From Gammaproteobacteria bacterium (GTDB lineage Bacteria; Pseudomonadota; Gammaproteobacteria; GCA-002705445; GCA-002716945): a stretch of DNA of 36,214 nucleotides. Numbering within the stretch: the stretch's first letter is position 1; the number at the start of each line of letters is the position of its first letter. Position numbers and translations under genes: made by a program. The stretch is from positions 1 through 36,214 of the forward strand of contig JABHRC010000041.1 in the NCBI GenBank assembly GCA_018670435.1, given 5' to 3'. Positions 18,519-27,549 of the stretch are shown one piece after another. The notes beneath the pieces were generated by a model that was not told the origin of the DNA, did no database searches, and saw nothing but the letters and a program-made list of their open reading frames with translations.

Positions 18519-21110
18519 ATGGATTTTAAAGATAAAGTTAAGCAGTCAAACGAAGAATATGATATTTATAATATTAATAAAGCAGATATCAAACACTTAC
18601 CATATTCGCTAAGAGTCTTATTTGAAAATTATATAAGAAATAATAAGTCAAATACAGAAGAGGTAGTGAACAAATTCTTGTCTTGGAATGGCAGTATTCA
18701 GGATCAAACAGAAATTACATTTTATCCTAGCAGGGTAATCATGCAAGACTTTACAGGTGTGCCTGCAGTAGTTGACTTAGCGTCTATGCGTGATGCCGTT
18801 AAGAAATTAAATGGCGATCCAAACTTAATTAATCCTCAGTGCCAAACTGATTTAGTTATTGACCATTCTGTTATGGTGGATCACTATGGAACTGATGATT
18901 CTAAAGATTTGAATACGCAGCTGGAATATAAAAGAAATATTGAAAGATATAGGCTATTAAAATGGGGACAAGGTGCATTTCATAATCTTAGAATTGTTCC
19001 GCCGAATAATGGCATTATTCATCAAATTAATATTGAATATATTTCTCAGGTAATTTTTAATAAAGACAGTTTACTGTATCCAGATACGGTTGTTGGAACT
19101 GACTCTCATACCACAATGGTAAACGGTTTGGGTGTGCTTGGATGGGGTGTTGGAGGAATTGAAGCCGAAGCTGCTATGTTAGGACAACCTATTCCTATGT
19201 TGTTGCCGGAAGTTATTGGTTTTAACTTAAAAGGGAAGCTGTCAAAATCTACTACTGCTACTGACTTAGTTTTAACTATAGTTGAACAACTAAGAAAAGC
19301 TAATGTTGTTGGAAAGTTTGTAGAATTTTATGGTGATGCATTAGATCAATTATCTATTGCAGACCGTTGCACTATAGCTAATATGGCACCGGAGTATGGA
19401 GCAACATGTGGATTTTTTCCAATAGATGATATGACGTTGGGATATATGGAGACAACTGGTAAAGATCAAGCTCATATTAAAATTATTGAAGAATACTCAA
19501 AAAAAGTTGGCTTGTTTAGAGATACTTCTGATGAGATTATTTATAGTGATAATTTAAGCCTTGACATTTCATCAGTACAACCATGTTTGTCTGGACCAAA
19601 GAGACCAGAAGATAGAGTGAATTTAAGAGATGTTGAAAAAGTCGTAACAGATGAAATTAAAAAACAAAAAAAATCAAAGGTTGAGGAAAACTCCGGGATA
19701 GTAGATGGAGCAATAATGATTGCCGCTATTACAAGCTGTACTAATACATCAAACCCTAGTGTAATTATTGGAGCAGGTTTATTAGCTAAAAAAGCAGTAG
19801 AAAAGGGATTGAAAGTTAAAGACTGGGTCAAAACATCTCTAGCCCCCGGCTCAAGAGTGGTTAAAAATTATTTAGAAAAAGCAAAGCTAAGTCAATATTT
19901 TGATAAACTTGGTTTTAATATAATTGGATATGGTTGCACAACATGTATTGGTAATTCTGGCCCACTAAAAGACAAGTATATCCAAGAGATTGCTGATAAA
20001 GATCTTATAGTAAGCTCAATACTTTCTGGAAATAGAAACTTTGAAGGACGTATCCATCCTGAAATCAAAATGAATTTTTTAGCGTCACCAATGCTAGTAA
20101 TCGCTTATTCTCTAGTAGGACAAATTGGTCTTGATATATCAACTGAAAGCCTTGGAAAAGACGCTAGCGGGAAAGATGTCTATCTGGATGATATTTGGCC
20201 TTCTTCAGAAGAGATAGCTTCAATTGTAAAAGATAACATTGATAGAAAAATGTTTACTGACTCATATTCAGATCTATTTGATGGAGACTCAAACTGGAAA
20301 GATATAAGTACTGCAGATTCAGAATATTTTGATTGGCAAGACGACTCTACTTACATACAGCCTTCTCCTTTTTTTGAAAATATTAATGATGAACTGCATA
20401 AACTAGATTCAATAAAAAAAGCTTACCCATTATTAATCCTCGGAGATAGTGTTACAACTGATCATATTTCTCCAGCTGGTTCTTTTAAAGATACAACTCC
20501 TGCTGGAAAGTTTTTGGTAAGCAATGGAACTCAAGTTGCAGATTTTAATTCATATGGCTCAAGGAGAGGTAATTACAAGATTATGCAGAGAGGAACTTTT
20601 GCTAATATTAGAATAGCTAATAAACTTGTGCCTGAGACTACAGGTGGGTTTACTATACATATGCCATCAAATGAAGAGATGTCAATATTTGATGCTGCTG
20701 AGAAATATAGAAATTCAAATGATAGCCTTATTATTTTTGCTGGTAAAAATTATGGTTGTGGTTCTTCAAGAGACTGGGCTGCTAAAGGGACAAAGCTACT
20801 GGGAGTAAGAGCAGTAATAGCTGAAAGTTTTGAACGTATCCACCGCTCGAATCTCGTAGGCATGGGAGTTTTACCTTTAGAATATTTGGACGGTCAAACT
20901 TTTGAATCCTTAGATTTAGATAAAAACTCACAGTTCACTATTGATAAAATAAATATTAGCGACAAGTCTGTAAAAGTTACATCAACTAAAGATAGTATAC
21001 CATTCATCTTTACTGTCAAAATCAGAATAGATACCGCTATGGAATGGAATTATTTCATGAATGATGGAATTCTTAATTATGTATTAAAGAATATTGCTAG
21101 TTCTTCATAG
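18519..21110 (+). CDS. acnA: aconitate hydratase A
   Basis: The [4Fe-4S] enzyme isomerises citrate to isocitrate. At 863 aa it is the AcnA/IRP type (E. coli 891). Visible are QDFTGVPAVVDLASMR near 75, DHSVMVDHYGT, GTDSHTTMVNGLGVLGWGVGG, the first cluster cysteine in AITSCTNTSNPS, the other two in GYGCTTCIGNSGP, and the C-terminal swivel domain with LGDSVTTDHISPAG and NYGCGSSRDWAAKG. It supplies isocitrate to AceA and Icd, encoded 2-3 kb downstream. Its 3' end overlaps hflD by 14 bases on the opposite strand. A TTGACA at 18491 is too close to the ATG to serve as -35. Confidence 0.97.
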   Translation: MDFKDKVKQSNEEYDIYNINKADIKHLPYSLRVLFENYIRNNKSNTEEVVNKFLSWNGSIQDQTEITFYPSRVIMQDFTGVPAVVDLASMRDAVKKLNGDPNLINPQCQTDLVIDHSVMVDHYGTDDSKDLNTQLEYKRNIERYRLLKWGQGAFHNLRIVPPNNGIIHQINIEYISQVIFNKDSLLYPDTVVGTDSHTTMVNGLGVLGWGVGGIEAEAAMLGQPIPMLLPEVIGFNLKGKLSKSTTATDLVLTIVEQLRKANVVGKFVEFYGDALDQLSIADRCTIANMAPEYGATCGFFPIDDMTLGYMETTGKDQAHIKIIEEYSKKVGLFRDTSDEIIYSDNLSLDISSVQPCLSGPKRPEDRVNLRDVEKVVTDEIKKQKKSKVEENSGIVDGAIMIAAITSCTNTSNPSVIIGAGLLAKKAVEKGLKVKDWVKTSLAPGSRVVKNYLEKAKLSQYFDKLGFNIIGYGCTTCIGNSGPLKDKYIQEIADKDLIVSSILSGNRNFEGRIHPEIKMNFLASPMLVIAYSLVGQIGLDISTESLGKDASGKDVYLDDIWPSSEEIASIVKDNIDRKMFTDSYSDLFDGDSNWKDISTADSEYFDWQDDSTYIQPSPFFENINDELHKLDSIKKAYPLLILGDSVTTDHISPAGSFKDTTPAGKFLVSNGTQVADFNSYGSRRGNYKIMQRGTFANIRIANKLVPETTGGFTIHMPSNEEMSIFDAAEKYRNSNDSLIIFAGKNYGCGSSRDWAAKGTKLLGVRAVIAESFERIHRSNLVGMGVLPLEYLDGQTFESLDLDKNSQFTIDKINISDKSVKVTSTKDSIPFIFTVKIRIDTAMEWNYFMNDGILNYVLKNIASSS

Positions 21111-21723
21111 AGTTCATGTGACTATCTATCATTCTTGCAAATGAAGGCTTAAATAGAAATAGTTTCCAACTAGATCCTCCAAGTTGTTGCCATAATAGTG
21201 TCGCTCTTACTCCAGCAAACAAAGCAGTTCTTATTCTTGATGCTTGCAAAGGATCTGTAAGATGAATATTTTCACCATTTACAATTATTCTTGGTTCAAA
21301 CTTGCTTAATGTCTGTTGATATATTTTTGATAACTGTTCTGTTTTTTCATCGACGGTAAGTCCCTCAATATTTCCATTTAACTCTTTTAATAATTTTTGC
21401 ATTAAACTTATTGTTTCTGGTTTCTCCATAAGAGTATTAGCTAATATTTTTAACGAGACTATATATCTTCTTGTTTCGCTACTTCTTGTAAAGATATCAC
21501 CAATAATTTGTTTTCTTAAGTACTCAAAACCTGGCTTTATTTGATTAATGTTAATATAGATATCTTTCGCGCTAGATGAGTCGAGCTTTAAAATGCTATT
21601 AATCAGAGGAATAAAGTCTTCTTGATTATATTTACCACTCCATGCTATTTCTGATACAGCATGACAACATTGGTATAATCCAGCCAACGCAATAGTCTGT
21701 TCATCTATATTTTTTATTAACAT
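21097..21723 (-). CDS. hflD: high-frequency lysogenization protein HflD homologue
   Basis: The 208-aa helical protein matches HflD/YcfC: ALAGLYQCCHAVSEIAW at the N-terminus, RYIVSLKILANTLM in the middle, and the conserved C-terminal AGVRATLLWQQLGGSSWKLFLF. In E. coli HflD is a peripheral inner-membrane protein that binds phage lambda CII; its housekeeping role is unclear. It overlaps the end of mnmA by 7 bases, the standard mnmA-hflD order. In many gammaproteobacteria purB follows directly. Here purB is on the same strand but separated by the fumC-acnA block. Confidence 0.9.
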   Translation of the reverse strand: MLIKNIDEQTIALAGLYQCCHAVSEIAWSGKYNQEDFIPLINSILKLDSSSAKDIYININQIKPGFEYLRKQIIGDIFTRSSETRRYIVSLKILANTLMEKPETISLMQKLLKELNGNIEGLTVDEKTEQLSKIYQQTLSKFEPRIIVNGENIHLTDPLQASRIRTALFAGVRATLLWQQLGGSSWKLFLFKPSFARMIDSHMNSMKN

Positions 21724-22796
21724 ACGTAGCTAATTATACCTCCACCAATACATTCGTCTTCATTATATAAAACAGCTGATTGTCCTGGTGTTACGGCTCT
21801 TTCTCCCTCGAGCATATCCATATAATATTTATCATTATCCTGGATAATAGTAATAGATATTAATTTACCCCCATGTCTAAATCTCGCCTTAAGATTTTTA
21901 TTTATAATTGGCTGACCTTGAATCCAATTAATACTTTCTAAACCTACTTTTCCAGAGGAAACTAACGCGCATTCATCTTGACTTACAATTAATTTATTAT
22001 TATTCATATCTTTTTTTAAAACAAACCAGGGTTTTTCACTATAATTTTTATGACCTCCAATCTTAATACCTTTACGTTGACCAATCGTATAGTTAAAAAG
22101 ACCATTATGTTCACCTAGTATATAACCATCTTGATCACATATATTCCCATGATTATTTTTTATATATTTTTTGATAAAGCTAGAAAAATCCTTTTTTCCT
22201 ATAAAGCATATACCCATACTTTCTTTTTTTTGATAAATAGATAAGTCAAAGTCCTTGGCAATATCCTTGACTTGATCCTTGTCAATGTTTTCTAATGGAA
22301 AAATTAAATCTTTCATAATATTTTGAGTAAGCATATAGAGAAAATATGTTTGGTCTTTAGATTTATCCTTGGGGATATTTAACGTGAAACCATCATTCTT
22401 TTCTTTCAACATAGCATAATGACCTGTCGCAACTTTATCGCACCCGAGTGATAATGCATACTTCATGAAGTAATTAAACTTAATTTCTTGATTACAATAG
22501 ATATCTGGGTTGGGAGTAAGACCAAGATTTAATTCATCAATAAATCTTTTAAAGACTAGATCCCAGTATTTATCTGAAAAATTTACTGTAGATAGTTTGA
22601 TACCCAACTTTTTAGATACTCGGAGAGCATCTTCATAGTCTTTTTTTGAATTACATGTGTCGCTTGAATCATCTTCTTCCCAGTTTTTCATAAATATACC
22701 GGATATATCATAACCGGATTCTTTGAGTAGGACAGCTGATATTGATGAATCAACACCCCCTGACATACCAACTATGATTTTTTTATTAGAATTCAT
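21717..22796 (-). CDS. mnmA: tRNA-specific 2-thiouridylase
   Basis: MnmA adds the 2-thio group to U34 of tRNA-Lys, -Glu and -Gln, using sulfur passed from IscS through the Tus relay. The 359-aa protein has the PP-loop GMSGGVDSS near residue 9. The catalytic cysteines are seen in NPDIYCNQEIKF and MGICFIGK. Other signatures are NYTIGQRKGI and the C-terminal TPGQSAVLY. It is upstream of hflD with a 7-base overlap. iscS, its usual sulfur donor, is missing from the isc locus in this window and must be encoded elsewhere or replaced. Confidence 0.96.
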   Translation of the reverse strand: MNSNKKIIVGMSGGVDSSISAVLLKESGYDISGIFMKNWEEDDSSDTCNSKKDYEDALRVSKKLGIKLSTVNFSDKYWDLVFKRFIDELNLGLTPNPDIYCNQEIKFNYFMKYALSLGCDKVATGHYAMLKEKNDGFTLNIPKDKSKDQTYFLYMLTQNIMKDLIFPLENIDKDQVKDIAKDFDLSIYQKKESMGICFIGKKDFSSFIKKYIKNNHGNICDQDGYILGEHNGLFNYTIGQRKGIKIGGHKNYSEKPWFVLKKDMNNNKLIVSQDECALVSSGKVGLESINWIQGQPIINKNLKARFRHGGKLISITIIQDNDKYYMDMLEGERAVTPGQSAVLYNEDECIGGGIISYVC

Positions 22797-22821
22797 TATT
22801 TATATTTGTTAATTACACTAC

Positions 22822-22851
22822 TTAATAGTATCATCTACGCTAAATTATAAT
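22822..22851 (+). promoter_or_regulatory. candidate promoter of aceA
   Basis: TTAATA (22822-22827), an 18-base spacer and a perfect TATAAT (22846-22851) precede aceA. The start codon is 23 bases further on, with AAGAGGT as Shine-Dalgarno. It lies in the aceA/mnmA divergent gap. Confidence 0.5.
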
Positions 22852-22874
22852 ATATCGATGTTCAAGAGGTAACA

Positions 22875-24158
22875 ATGAATAAAATTAGATCTGCAAATGA
22901 AATTCAAAAAGATTGGGATACTAACCCTAGATGGAAAAATGTTAAAAGAGACTACACGGCTGAAGAAGTTGCAAGATGTAGTGGTAGCGTAAGAATTGAG
23001 CATAGTTTGGCCAAAAATGGTGCTGAGAAACTATGGGATCTGATTAACAAAGAAGATTTTGTAAATGCCTTGGGAGCCTTGACTGGAAATCAAGCAATGC
23101 AACAGGCAAAAGCAGGCTTAAAAGCGGTTTATTTGTCAGGTTGGCAAGTAGCTGGAGATGCTAATAGCTCAGGTCAAATGTATCCTGATCAATCATTATA
23201 TCCAGTTGACAGTGTACCAGCTGTTATAAGAAGAATTAATAATTCACTTAGACGCGCAGATCAGTTAAATGTTGCTGAAGGGAATGAGGTTATAGATTAT
23301 ATGTTGCCTATAGTTGCTGATGCAGAAGCTGGTTTTGGTGGCGTTTTGAATGCTTTTGAACTTATGAAGGCTATGATCGAGGCAGGTGCTGCCGGTGTTC
23401 ATTTTGAAGATCAACTAGCGTCAGCAAAAAAATGTGGTCATATGGGTGGAAAAGTACTTGTGCCAACACAAGAAGCTGTTCAAAAATTAGCTGCTGCAAG
23501 ATTGGCAGCAGATGTTTCGGAAACACCAACAGTTCTTTTAGCAAGAACAGACGCAGAAGCAGCAAACTTGATTACAAGTGATATTGATCCAAGAGACAAA
23601 GAATTCTGCACAGGAGAAAGAACTCCGGAAGGTTTCTACAGAGTGAATAATGGAATAGATCAAGCTATATCACGTGGATTAGCCTATGCTCCATACGCAG
23701 ACTTAGTTTGGTGCGAAACTGGTGTTCCAGATTTAGCATTTGCTAAAAAATTCGCAGAAGCTTTAAAGAAAGAGCATCCGGAGCAACTATTAGCTTATAA
23801 TTGCTCACCATCTTTTAACTGGAAGAAAAAATTAGATGATTCGCAAATAGCTAAATTCCAAAAAGAATTAGGTGCTATGGGATATAAATTCCAGTTTATT
23901 ACATTAGCTGGCTTCCATGCTTTAAATTACAGTATGTTCGAATTAGCAAAAGGTTATAACGAGAGTCAAATGACAGCATATGTTAAATTACAGGAAGCAG
24001 AATTCGCTGCGGAAAAAGATGGATATACTGCTACTAAACATCAAAGAGAAGTAGGTACTGGTTATTTTGACACTGTCACTCAGGTCATTCAGGGTGGTAC
24101 ATCTTCAACTACAGCTCTTTCGGGGTCAACTGAAGAAGAACAGTTTGATAAAAAGTAA
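22875..24158 (+). CDS. aceA: isocitrate lyase
   Basis: AceA splits isocitrate into glyoxylate and succinate, the first step of the glyoxylate bypass used for growth on acetate or fatty acids. The 427-aa protein has the catalytic motif [14 protein letters not shown] with its active-site cysteine. It also has [22 protein letters not shown] (metal-binding Asp), [11 protein letters not shown] and YNCSPSFNW. It is the proteobacterial short form (E. coli 434 aa). The Shine-Dalgarno AAGAGGT is good. icd follows after 35 bases, so the two enzymes competing for isocitrate are adjacent. Malate synthase and the AceK kinase are not in this window. Confidence 0.97.
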   Translation: MNKIRSANEIQKDWDTNPRWKNVKRDYTAEEVARCSGSVRIEHSLAKNGAEKLWDLINKEDFVNALGALTGNQAMQQAKAGLKAVYLSGWQVAGDANSSGQMYPDQSLYPVDSVPAVIRRINNSLRRADQLNVAEGNEVIDYMLPIVADAEAGFGGVLNAFELMKAMIEAGAAGVHFEDQLASAKKCGHMGGKVLVPTQEAVQKLAAARLAADVSETPTVLLARTDAEAANLITSDIDPRDKEFCTGERTPEGFYRVNNGIDQAISRGLAYAPYADLVWCETGVPDLAFAKKFAEALKKEHPEQLLAYNCSPSFNWKKKLDDSQIAKFQKELGAMGYKFQFITLAGFHALNYSMFELAKGYNESQMTAYVKLQEAEFAAEKDGYTATKHQREVGTGYFDTVTQVIQGGTSSTTALSGSTEEEQFDKK

Positions 24159-24193
24159 ATCAATATACTTTTTTTTCAGAATAAGTAGGCTAT

Positions 24194-25513
24194 ATGATTA
24201 AATATAACGTACCTAATGGTGGAGAGGTAATAGCATTCCAAGAAGGAGTGGTAAAAACTCCTGACAAGCCAATCATACCTTATATAATTGGAGATGGCAT
24301 CGGAATGGATGTTACACCAGTTATGAAGAGAGTCCTAAATTATGCAATAGGAAAAGCATACGGTGTCTCCAAAGAAATAAAATGGATGGAGATATACGCT
24401 GGGCAGCAAGCAAAAGAAAGTAATAATGAATTGCTTCCCCAAGAAACTATCGATGCTATGAAGAAGTACAGAGTGTCTATCAAGGGCCCTCTAACCACAC
24501 CGGTTGGCAATGGATTTAAATCTCTGAATGTTACTATACGGCAAAAACTTGATTTATATGCATGCGTCAGACCAATTAGATATTTTCCAGGAACAAGTAG
24601 TCCGATGGTTGAGTCAAATTTAACTGATATGACTGTATTTAGAGAAAATACAGAAGATCTTTATACTGGAATTGAGTGGAAGCCTGATTCAGATGGAGCA
24701 AAAAAAATAATAAAGTTTATTAAGGAAGAACTTGGAGAGTCACCATTTCGTTTTGAAGATAACTGCGGCATTGGAATCAAGCCGGTTTCTAAAGAGGGAT
24801 CAGAAAGACTCATTAATATGGCCATTGATCATGCGCTGAATGAAAACAAGGATTTCTTAACTATTGTCCATAAAGGCAATATTATGAAATACACGGAAGG
24901 TGCTTTTAGGGATTGGGCATACGGTCTAGTAAAGGGTAAGTATCATGGTTCCTTAAATGACGATGGAACATATTCAATTCTAAATCCTAAAACTAATCAT
25001 GTCCTTACAGTTAAGGACTGTATAGCTGATAATTTTCTCCAACAAATAATTTTAGTACCAGAGCAGCATGAAGTTATTGCAACACTTAATTTGAATGGTG
25101 ACTATATATCTGACGCCTTAGCCGCACAAGTAGGTGGAATAGGAATAGCTCCAGGTGCAAATATAGGTGAGGGTGTGGCAGTTTTCGAAGCTACTCATGG
25201 ATCAGCAGAATCTTTTGCGGGAAAGAACCGAGTTAATCCTAGTTCGATTATCTTGTCTGGTGAAATGATGCTTAGGTATATTGGCTGGGATGAAGCTGCA
25301 GATTTTGTACTTAAAGGAGTGAAAGGGGCAATTCAAAAAAAACAACTTACATTTGACTTAGCTCGAGCAAGGGCTGGAAGAAAGTTTATAAGACCAAAAT
25401 CTAAAGAGAAACATACGGAAGAGGAAATCCAAAAAGAATTAATGACATTAGTCCCGGGAGCAACTTTAGTTAGTACTGAAGGGTTTGGTGATGCAGTTAT
25501 AGATAATATGTAA
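24194..25513 (+). CDS. icd: isocitrate dehydrogenase, probably NADP-dependent but with altered cofactor residues
   Basis: Icd oxidatively decarboxylates isocitrate to 2-oxoglutarate. The 439-aa sequence has YIIGDGIGMDVTP, GPLTTPVGNGFKSLNV (containing the serine phosphorylated by AceK in E. coli), RENTEDLYTGIEW, and EATHGSAESFAGKNRVNP. Against E. coli, from memory, the 2'-phosphate contacts K344, Y345 and Y391 read S, F and F, while V351 and R395 are kept. The cofactor may therefore not be strictly NADP. About 20 extra residues precede the C-terminal GFGDAVIDNM. Its stop is 2 bases from the convergent infA stop. I assign icd with high certainty but not its cofactor. Confidence 0.94.
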   Translation: MIKYNVPNGGEVIAFQEGVVKTPDKPIIPYIIGDGIGMDVTPVMKRVLNYAIGKAYGVSKEIKWMEIYAGQQAKESNNELLPQETIDAMKKYRVSIKGPLTTPVGNGFKSLNVTIRQKLDLYACVRPIRYFPGTSSPMVESNLTDMTVFRENTEDLYTGIEWKPDSDGAKKIIKFIKEELGESPFRFEDNCGIGIKPVSKEGSERLINMAIDHALNENKDFLTIVHKGNIMKYTEGAFRDWAYGLVKGKYHGSLNDDGTYSILNPKTNHVLTVKDCIADNFLQQIILVPEQHEVIATLNLNGDYISDALAAQVGGIGIAPGANIGEGVAVFEATHGSAESFAGKNRVNPSSIILSGEMMLRYIGWDEAADFVLKGVKGAIQKKQLTFDLARARAGRKFIRPKSKEKHTEEEIQKELMTLVPGATLVSTEGFGDAVIDNM

Positions 25514-25515
25514 TC

Positions 25516-25734
25516 TTATTTATCTCTGAAGATAATTCTACCCTTAGATAGATCATATGGAGTTAAGGCAACCATGACTTTGTCTCCCCTAAGAATTCGT
25601 ATATAGTGTTTTCTTATTTTTCCAGAAATATGTGCAGTGACAACATGACCATTCTCTAGTTCAACTTTAAACATAGTATTAGGCAAAGTTTCAATTACTT
25701 TGCCGCCCATTTCTATCTGCTCATCTTTTGACAT
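25516..25734 (-). CDS. infA: translation initiation factor IF-1
   Basis: IF1 occupies the 30S A site during initiation and assists IF2 and IF3. The 72-aa single OB-fold protein is full length: [22 protein letters not shown], then [22 protein letters not shown] and [11 protein letters not shown]. It is monocistronic, convergent with icd and divergent from the DUF1249 gene. A TATACT-like -10 on the minus strand near 25770 is possible; no good -35 was found. Confidence 0.97.
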   Translation of the reverse strand: MSKDEQIEMGGKVIETLPNTMFKVELENGHVVTAHISGKIRKHYIRILRGDKVMVALTPYDLSKGRIIFRDK

Positions 25735-25796
25735 AATTTATTTTAAACTGTAAATTAGAAGTTGTTCTAGTATAACAAGATTTAGGTTAATAGTGT

Positions 25797-26225
25797 ATGA
25801 ATATCAGTATTGGTTCTAGACAAGCAGATGATTTTAGAATTATGAACTTTGATCATCTCATGAAGATCTATGAAAATAATTATTATCTTTTCAAGAAGGT
25901 AATAGCAACTTTGAGTGATAGTAGTTCCGTTTCTACAATTGTATTTAATAATAATGTTATGCAATATGAACCTATCACGATTAGCAAATATACAGATATA
26001 TTTAAGTTTTATTACAAATATAAATCCCCCTTTTATCCGGGTAACAGCTATTCCATTAAATCTCATCTAGTGTTTACACTATATAAAGACGCAAGATTGC
26101 TTGAGGTTAAGTCTTTAGGTCAAAATAAAGATTTTGATGAGAATATTGATAATAAGATTAGAATTAATCTAAATATTTATTTCTGGCTAAAGAGTATATT
26201 AATGAATAACGATATATATCAATAA
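25797..26225 (+). CDS. DUF1249 (YqiB-like) protein
   Basis: The 142-aa protein aligns by eye with E. coli YqiB. FDHLMKIYENNYYLFKKVI corresponds to the N-terminal helix (FPEMMRLCEMNF), and SHLVFTLYKDARLLEVKS to the conserved strand (MTVRLYHDAMVAEV). The family is a small cytoplasmic alpha/beta protein without established function; in enterobacteria it lies near nudF and cpdA, which are not here. It is divergent from infA with 62 bases between them. A 5-base inverted repeat, TTGTT-N7-AACAA (25762-25778), sits in the gap. Confidence 0.65.
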   Translation: MNISIGSRQADDFRIMNFDHLMKIYENNYYLFKKVIATLSDSSSVSTIVFNNNVMQYEPITISKYTDIFKFYYKYKSPFYPGNSYSIKSHLVFTLYKDARLLEVKSLGQNKDFDENIDNKIRINLNIYFWLKSILMNNDIYQ

Positions 26226-26346
26226 TATATATAATTAAGTTAATATATATTTAACACCTAGTTTTTATTCAAAGTCTTGTAAATCATAAATTAATGCCAT
26301 AACATATTGATAAAGGGGTAATTGAAAACTTAAAAGGAGAGTTAAG

Positions 26347-26793
26347 ATGAAATTATCAGCAAAAGGACGATATGCGATCAAGGCTATGATCAATATCGCA
26401 TTAAATACTTCAAAAGAGCCAAAAACATTATTGCAAATAGCAAAGCATCAAGGTATTTCTTTATCATATCTTGAGCAATTATTTGCTCTACTGAGAAAGA
26501 ATAACCTAGTGTCCGGTATACGTGGCCCAGGTGGTGGTTATAAACTTTCAGATGAACCAGATAATATTACAATAGCTCAGATAATAAATGCAATAAACAG
26601 TGATAAGATCAGAAAAGAGCCCGTTGAGAGAAAAGATGAGGTGATTTGGTCTAAATTCAATGCTAAGCTATGTAATTACTTAGAAACTGTTACGCTAGGC
26701 AGTCTAATATCAGAGAATAACTCTGCAAGCATGCCAGAATCAGCTCAAACTGACGTAATCGTAGAAGATGTAATGATAAATGGTGGAATATAA
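26347..26793 (+). CDS. iscR: IscR-like Rrf2-family regulator lacking [2Fe-2S] ligands
   Basis: IscR senses iron-sulfur cluster supply and represses isc genes when it holds a [2Fe-2S] cluster. The 148-aa protein has the Rrf2 winged helix intact: MKLSAKGRYAIKAMI, then HQGISLSYLEQLFALLRKN and the wing VSGIRGPGGGYKLS. The ligand loop, which in E. coli holds three cysteines and a histidine, is replaced by SDKIRKEPVERKDEVIWSKF with none. The only cysteine is in KLCNYL. The protein should therefore be cluster-free and act permanently like apo-IscR, unless another signal is used. A strong AAGGAG lies before the ATG. iscU follows after 28 bases. Confidence 0.85.
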   Translation: MKLSAKGRYAIKAMINIALNTSKEPKTLLQIAKHQGISLSYLEQLFALLRKNNLVSGIRGPGGGYKLSDEPDNITIAQIINAINSDKIRKEPVERKDEVIWSKFNAKLCNYLETVTLGSLISENNSASMPESAQTDVIVEDVMINGGI

Positions 26794-26821
26794 CGCATAT
26801 AGCGTAAACCGGAGGATATAG

Positions 26822-27202
26822 ATGGCTTACAGCGACAAAGTGTTGGATCATTATGAGAATCCTCGTAATGTAGGTACATTCGACAAGGAAGATACTACTG
26901 TTGGAACAGGTATGGTTGGTGCTCCAGCGTGCGGCGATGTAATGAGACTTCAGATCAAAGTTAATGGTGAAGGTGTAATTGAGGATGCAAAATTTAAAAC
27001 ATATGGTTGCGGATCTGCAATAGCATCAAGTTCATTGTTGACTGAGTGGGTTAAAGGAAAATCTTTGACTGAAGCTTCTCTAATAAAGAATTCTGACATT
27101 GCTGAAGAATTAGCTCTTCCGCCTGTCAAAATACATTGCTCAGTTCTTGCGGAAGATGCAATAACGGCTGCAATCGAGGACTATAAAAATAAAGCTAAAT
27201 AA
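26822..27202 (+). CDS. iscU: Fe-S cluster assembly scaffold IscU
   Basis: IscU is the scaffold on which [2Fe-2S] and [4Fe-4S] clusters are built. The 126-aa protein has MAYSDKVLDHYENPRNVG, the three ligand cysteines in GAPACGDVM, TYGCGSAIASSS and KIHCSVLAEDA, and the HscA-recognition motif LPPVK. Keeping LPPVK implies an HscA-type chaperone elsewhere in the genome. The usual iscS between iscR and iscU is absent, and so are iscA, hscBA and fdx downstream. A CCGGAGG Shine-Dalgarno is strong. A promoter-like sequence after the gene starts a separate DUF2892 transcript. Confidence 0.96.
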   Translation: MAYSDKVLDHYENPRNVGTFDKEDTTVGTGMVGAPACGDVMRLQIKVNGEGVIEDAKFKTYGCGSAIASSSLLTEWVKGKSLTEASLIKNSDIAEELALPPVKIHCSVLAEDAITAAIEDYKNKAK

Positions 27203-27213
27203 GTAGTTATATA

Positions 27214-27243
27214 TTGAATATATGATTATTATTTGCTTATAAT
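27214..27243 (+). promoter_or_regulatory. promoter of the DUF2892 gene
   Basis: TTGAAT (27214-27219), an 18-base spacer and perfect TATAAT (27238-27243) precede a 30-base leader with AGAGGAGA as Shine-Dalgarno before ATG 27274. Confidence 0.55.
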
Positions 27244-27273
27244 GTTATTAAGTTAATTAGAGGAGACAATGTA

Positions 27274-27486
27274 ATGGGAACAACACCTAAAACAATGACT
27301 ACAAATGTAGGCGGAATGGAACGTATGTTAAGAGTTGTAGCAGGAATAGCTATTCTATACTTTACAATGGCTGGCATGATTCCAATGCCTTGGGGATTAA
27401 TTGGGATAGTACCAATTCTTACTGGATCTTTGGGTTGGTGCCCACTGTATATTCCGTTTGGAATTAGTACAATGAAAAATCAATAA
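27274..27486 (+). CDS. DUF2892 small inner-membrane protein
   Basis: The 70-aa protein has the DUF2892 pattern: NVGGMERMLRVVAGIAILYF (first helix, about 11-33), a short turn, and a second helix ending LTGSLGWCPLYIPFGIST. CPLY with its single cysteine is the family's best-kept element, as at the membrane end of YgaP rhodaneses. Function is unproven; sulfur or thiosulfate handling is sometimes proposed, which would fit its place after iscU. It has its own promoter, a strong Shine-Dalgarno and a clear terminator, so it is probably a well-expressed single gene. Confidence 0.85.
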   Translation: MGTTPKTMTTNVGGMERMLRVVAGIAILYFTMAGMIPMPWGLIGIVPILTGSLGWCPLYIPFGISTMKNQ

Positions 27487-27507
27487 TCACTTAGTATTTA
27501 CTAAATT

Positions 27508-27535
27508 AAGAGACGCTATAAGCGTCTCTTTTTTT
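27508..27535 (+). terminator. rho-independent terminator
   Basis: AAGAGACGC pairs perfectly with GCGTCTCTT around loop TATAA and runs into a T-tract. It lies 22 bases after the DUF2892 stop. It ends only 15 bases before the AlkA-type gene start, so that gene needs readthrough or a promoter within the hairpin region. Confidence 0.9.
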
Positions 27536-27549
27536 ATGGAAAGACTTCT

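Noticed and set aside
25762-25778. TTGTT-N7-AACAA operator between infA and the DUF1249 gene
   Set aside because: Five-base arms in AT-rich DNA are expected often by chance, and no regulator is linked.
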